A stretch of DNA of 31,357 nucleotides. It comes from a virus. The stretch spans positions 1-31,357 of the IMG/VR virus record IMGVR_UViG_3300037584_003644; one strand, written 5' to 3'. Shown here piece by piece: positions 29,228 through 31,357 of the stretch; position 1 is the first letter of the stretch; every line of letters starts with the position of its first letter. A model generated the notes under the pieces. It was given only the letters and a program-made list of their open reading frames with translations, was not told where the DNA came from and ran no database searches. A program made the translations under genes and the position numbers.

Positions 29228-30008
29228 ATTTACAATTGATGACGGACGCTTTTACACCGCTGTTGATAACTTGGTGGACAAGACCGGGCTAGAAGCTAAA
29301 GAGGTTTTGCGTTTAACGGGTAGGCACTTAGTAGAAACTTTAATTAAGCTAACCCCGCCGCATAGCGGGAGAGTTGGCAAAGCTTTTTCTGAAGGTTCAA
29401 AAAGCCAAAGAGACATGGGGCGCAAGAGTGTAGACATAGATATTAGTCGCGTCGTTGGTGTTCTTAAAGAGTTGAACCTTTATAAAGACCCAAAGATTAG
29501 AAAGTTAATTAACAAGAAGGATTTTAAAGCACTCTCAAGAATAATAGGGAGACCAGTAGTTAATAATGTGCCTAGTGATTTCCATAACCGATATAGAAAC
29601 CGAAGGGGAAGAGTCAACAAGACAACAGGGAAACAAGTCTTTGTAGTTAATAAAGGGGCAAAAAATAGTTACATCACAAAAGTAGCTAATAAAATAGGAA
29701 CCTATAAGTCCGGTTGGAACAAGGCAGCAAGATTATTAAAAGCAAGGGTTAGCCATGGTTGGTATAAATGGGCACAAAAACAAACCGGGAGAGGAATGAT
29801 TAGAGACCGTTCTTCTAAAATGAATTGGCCTAGGCAAGAAATAGTATTTGCTAACCTTGAAGATTACGCCACCTCAAGTTCTCAGACAAACCGGTGGTTA
29901 CGTTATGCTCAAGGCATTTCAATGGGTAAAATGAAACGTTTTTACGAGCATATGGTTAAGAGACGCATGGAGAAAGAAATGGGCAAGCCTCGGGGTTCAT
30001 TAGGTTAG
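29217..30008 (+). CDS. Basic minor tail/neck protein (gpZ or HK97 gp10-like position)
   Basis: 263 residues from GTG 29217. 'TGLEAKEVLRLTGRHLVETLIKLTPP' (about 23-48, cited by its LVETLIKLTPP core) is the helix-turn of head-tail/tail-completion proteins of the HK97 gp10 and lambda Z kind. The remainder is strikingly basic (Arg/Lys-rich 'NRYRNRRGRVNKTTGKQ', about 123-139, and C-terminal 'KMKRFYEHMVKRRMEKE'), unusual for such a protein and suited to contact with DNA or acidic partners. Likely role is tail completion. Followed by a 45-base gap with a late-region element. Confidence 0.55.
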   Translation: MATKFTIDDGRFYTAVDNLVDKTGLEAKEVLRLTGRHLVETLIKLTPPHSGRVGKAFSEGSKSQRDMGRKSVDIDISRVVGVLKELNLYKDPKIRKLINKKDFKALSRIIGRPVVNNVPSDFHNRYRNRRGRVNKTTGKQVFVVNKGAKNSYITKVANKIGTYKSGWNKAARLLKARVSHGWYKWAQKQTGRGMIRDRSSKMNWPRQEIVFANLEDYATSSSQTNRWLRYAQGISMGKMKRFYEHMVKRRMEKEMGKPRGSLG

Positions 30009-30015
30009 GGCTAAA

Positions 30016-30024
30016 ATTTGAAAC
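30016..30024 (+). promoter_or_regulatory. Late-region element ATTTGAAAC, copy before major tail gene
   Basis: In the 45-base gap after the basic tail protein, 29 bases before ATG 30054. The best-isolated copy: not overlapping any stop codon or coding frame. Confidence 0.6.
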
Positions 30025-30053
30025 AGCCACGCTAACCGTTAAAGTTTGTTTTT

Positions 30054-30542
30054 ATGGCTACAGCAAATGGCAAATATGTGGTATGGGGTGTTGCGGGAAT
30101 AACTGCGACCGGTTTTGTTTCTAGTGGTACCGAACCAATTAGTTCTGGTAATTCCGAATTGCAAAGCGTTTCAGTCTCTAATCAATCAGACGTAACAGAA
30201 ATTAAAAACGGAGCGGGGGACGTATCAATTATGGTTTATTCTAACCATAACCGTGAATGCTCTATTGAAGTTGTCCCGAGCGCGGCAACTTTAAACGGTG
30301 TTCAAGGTTACATAGAAAATTTGTTACCCGCCCCGGGAACAATTATTACTTTAGTAGAATCAGACGAACATTTAACAACATTAGACGGAAATACTGCTAC
30401 TAATAATACCGATGGTGCCACAGACGGAAAATGGTCTTATGTAAGTGGTGAATTAACTCGCTCTAATGATGCCGAGGCAAGGATTAGCATGACGCTTAAA
30501 CAGTATGCCGGGTGTGATTTAGACGTAGCAGCAGCGATTTAA
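30054..30542 (+). CDS. Major tail (tube) protein candidate
   Basis: 162 residues, beta-rich, with no membrane segment. 'NGKYVVWGVAGITATGFV', 'DVSIMVYSNHNRECSIEVVP' and 'ARISMTLKQYAG' give the alternating strands of a tube protein, and the Asn/Thr-rich loop near 120-128 would face outward. It is the right size for a tube protein and occupies the slot between tail-completion and chaperone/tape-measure genes, as in lambda V. Its own upstream element suggests high expression, as the most abundant tail protein needs. The family call is from position and strand pattern. Confidence 0.6.
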   Translation: MATANGKYVVWGVAGITATGFVSSGTEPISSGNSELQSVSVSNQSDVTEIKNGAGDVSIMVYSNHNRECSIEVVPSAATLNGVQGYIENLLPAPGTIITLVESDEHLTTLDGNTATNNTDGATDGKWSYVSGELTRSNDAEARISMTLKQYAGCDLDVAAAI

Positions 30543-30545
30543 GAT

Positions 30546-31142
30546 GTGCGGGACTTTAATGATACAATTGTCCCGGACACTTACGAGGTCCTAGGAGTTA
30601 AGTTGCGCCCCTTTAGTTTGGGGCATTACATACTCTTAGAGAAAAACAATTGCGCCTTACTCCTTGGTGGACCTGCAACGGTTTTAGATTTTGCCATTGC
30701 CGTAGTCGTTTGTAGTTCCACATTTGAGGAGTTTATAGAGTCCCAAAGAAACGGGGAAGTTGAACGTTACACCAAACGTTTAGCTAAAGTTTGCAAACAG
30801 ATTGACCTTGAGAAAGAGGCTAAGTTTTTAGCTGATTATATTGAGGAAGCTTTAACCGGTCCCTCTTATTGGTTTACTGAAAAAGGTAAAACCCTTTCCA
30901 CTCCATTACCTCAAGTTATTAGGTTGCAACTTCATAAAAACACTAACCTAACAGAAGCCGAAATAATGAACCGTCCTTTTGCCATGAATCTTTGGGACAT
31001 AGTTACACTAGGAGAAATGGAAGGAAACTTGACCATTAAAACGGGAGAGCATGAAAACGCAAAGAAAGAGGCGGACGAATTTGGAGAACGTTATGCCCAA
31101 TTTTTAAGAGACCAAGAAAACCAAGACCCGGAGAATAATTAA
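30546..31142 (+). CDS. Tail assembly chaperone-like protein
   Basis: 198 residues from GTG 30546, three bases after the tube-protein stop; an ATG at 30544 is out of frame. Helical, with 'LRPFSLGHYILLEKNNCAL' (about 17-35), Trp/Phe-rich middle and a charged C-terminal 'HENAKKEADEFGERYAQFLRD'. Its location between tube and tape measure is that of lambda G. No second overlapping frame (the GT extension) is present before the tape measure, since TAA is followed at once by ATG, so the usual -1 frameshift product is absent or not recognisable. The 3' end recurs at 1-158. Confidence 0.6.
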   Translation: MRDFNDTIVPDTYEVLGVKLRPFSLGHYILLEKNNCALLLGGPATVLDFAIAVVVCSSTFEEFIESQRNGEVERYTKRLAKVCKQIDLEKEAKFLADYIEEALTGPSYWFTEKGKTLSTPLPQVIRLQLHKNTNLTEAEIMNRPFAMNLWDIVTLGEMEGNLTIKTGEHENAKKEADEFGERYAQFLRDQENQDPENN

Positions 31143-31357
31143 ATGATTGCTAAGTTAATGGCGCAACTCGGTTTGGACGCTAAACCCTTTAACCAAGGGA
31201 TGAAAAACGTTGGCCGAAGCGTTAAGAAATCCGGCAAGAAAATGGCGGGAGACTTGAGGGGGCAAATGGCTGGAGTCTTTGCGTTAGGGTTTTTAACTAA
31301 AGCAAGCGCGGACGCTATCCAATTTGCTAAAGATGTTAAAACATTCTCGCACCAAAT
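30985..31357. repeat. Terminal redundancy, right copy
   Basis: Second copy of bases 1-373, with T at 31298 and A at 31304 where the left copy has G. The two ends come from slightly different genomes or reads of the same population. Confidence 0.95.
31143..31357 (+). CDS. Tape measure protein, 5' end (partial, second copy)
   Basis: First 71 complete codons of the gene at 159-1496, cut by the window end. The amino acid sequence is unchanged by the two base differences. Together with the left end it shows that the circle closes within the tape measure gene. Confidence 0.9.
   Translation, partial: MIAKLMAQLGLDAKPFNQGMKNVGRSVKKSGKKMAGDLRGQMAGVFALGFLTKASADAIQFAKDVKTFSHQ

Noticed and set aside
6810-30024. 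Reading ATTTGAAAC as a Bacteroidetes-type -7 box (TAnnTTTG)
   Set aside because: Only the copy at 5686 has TA at the right distance; the other copies do not, and no shared -33 element is visible.
30540-31145. Programmed -1 frameshift linking chaperone-like gene to an extension, as in lambda G/GT
   Set aside because: No second open frame precedes the tape measure start and no convincing slippery heptamer is seen at the end of the gene.

Overview
The window is one complete temperate siphophage genome read a little more than once round. Bases 1-373 recur at 30985-31357 with two synonymous third-position differences, so the unit is about 30,984 bp and the window ends are assembly cuts rather than phage termini. 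All supported genes lie on the + strand, tightly packed with many ATGA/TAATG overlaps. The phage has lambda-type packaging (GpA-like TerL, lambda-family portal), a fused HK97-type protease/capsid gene and a tyrosine integrase beside an attachment core that matches the 3' end of a tmRNA-like gene. The outer-membrane lipoprotein spanin candidate implies a diderm host. The integrase C-terminus (NVLRHSF...GNSP) resembles what I know from Verrucomicrobiota, so a Verrucomicrobiota host (perhaps marine) is a guess, not a demonstration.

Layout: 159-10377 holds tail genes (tape measure, a 1056-residue tail protein, a lectin-domain fibre and small accessory proteins). 10374-11058 is a lysis cassette (two small membrane proteins, then an overlapping spanin pair). 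It is followed by an HExxH protein, a metallophosphoesterase and two small regulators. 12508-12716 is attP with flanking 20-bp direct repeats, then the integrase. 13991-15525 is a regulatory region: two ribbon-helix-helix proteins, a 13-bp palindrome repeated in and around promoters, a secreted RlpA-like protein and an excisionase-like protein. 15531-15709 is a non-coding block able to fold into a large multi-branched RNA. 15739-19489 is recombination and replication: an annealing-like protein with an SSB-type tail, a DnaQ-like exonuclease, a PD-(D/E)XK-like protein, a RuvC-like resolvase, a free DnaA domain IV and an initiator gene with five iterons inside it. 19476-22347 is a late-regulator candidate and the terminase. 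22348-24078 is a cargo island of unrecognised small genes behind a hairpin-rich leader. 24112-31142 is head and proximal tail, which reads directly into the tape measure across the circle.

Three control layers are visible. The palindrome GGTGGACCCCACC (near-copy in the spacer of a sigma70-like promoter) probably serves the lysogeny/early region. The 9-mer ATTTGAAAC sits 27-30 bases ahead of five structural-gene starts and probably marks late expression. An intrinsic terminator follows the capsid gene. No DNA polymerase, helicase or conventional endolysin is recognisable, so replication must rely heavily on the host, and the cell-wall enzyme may be the RlpA-like protein or something unrecognised.
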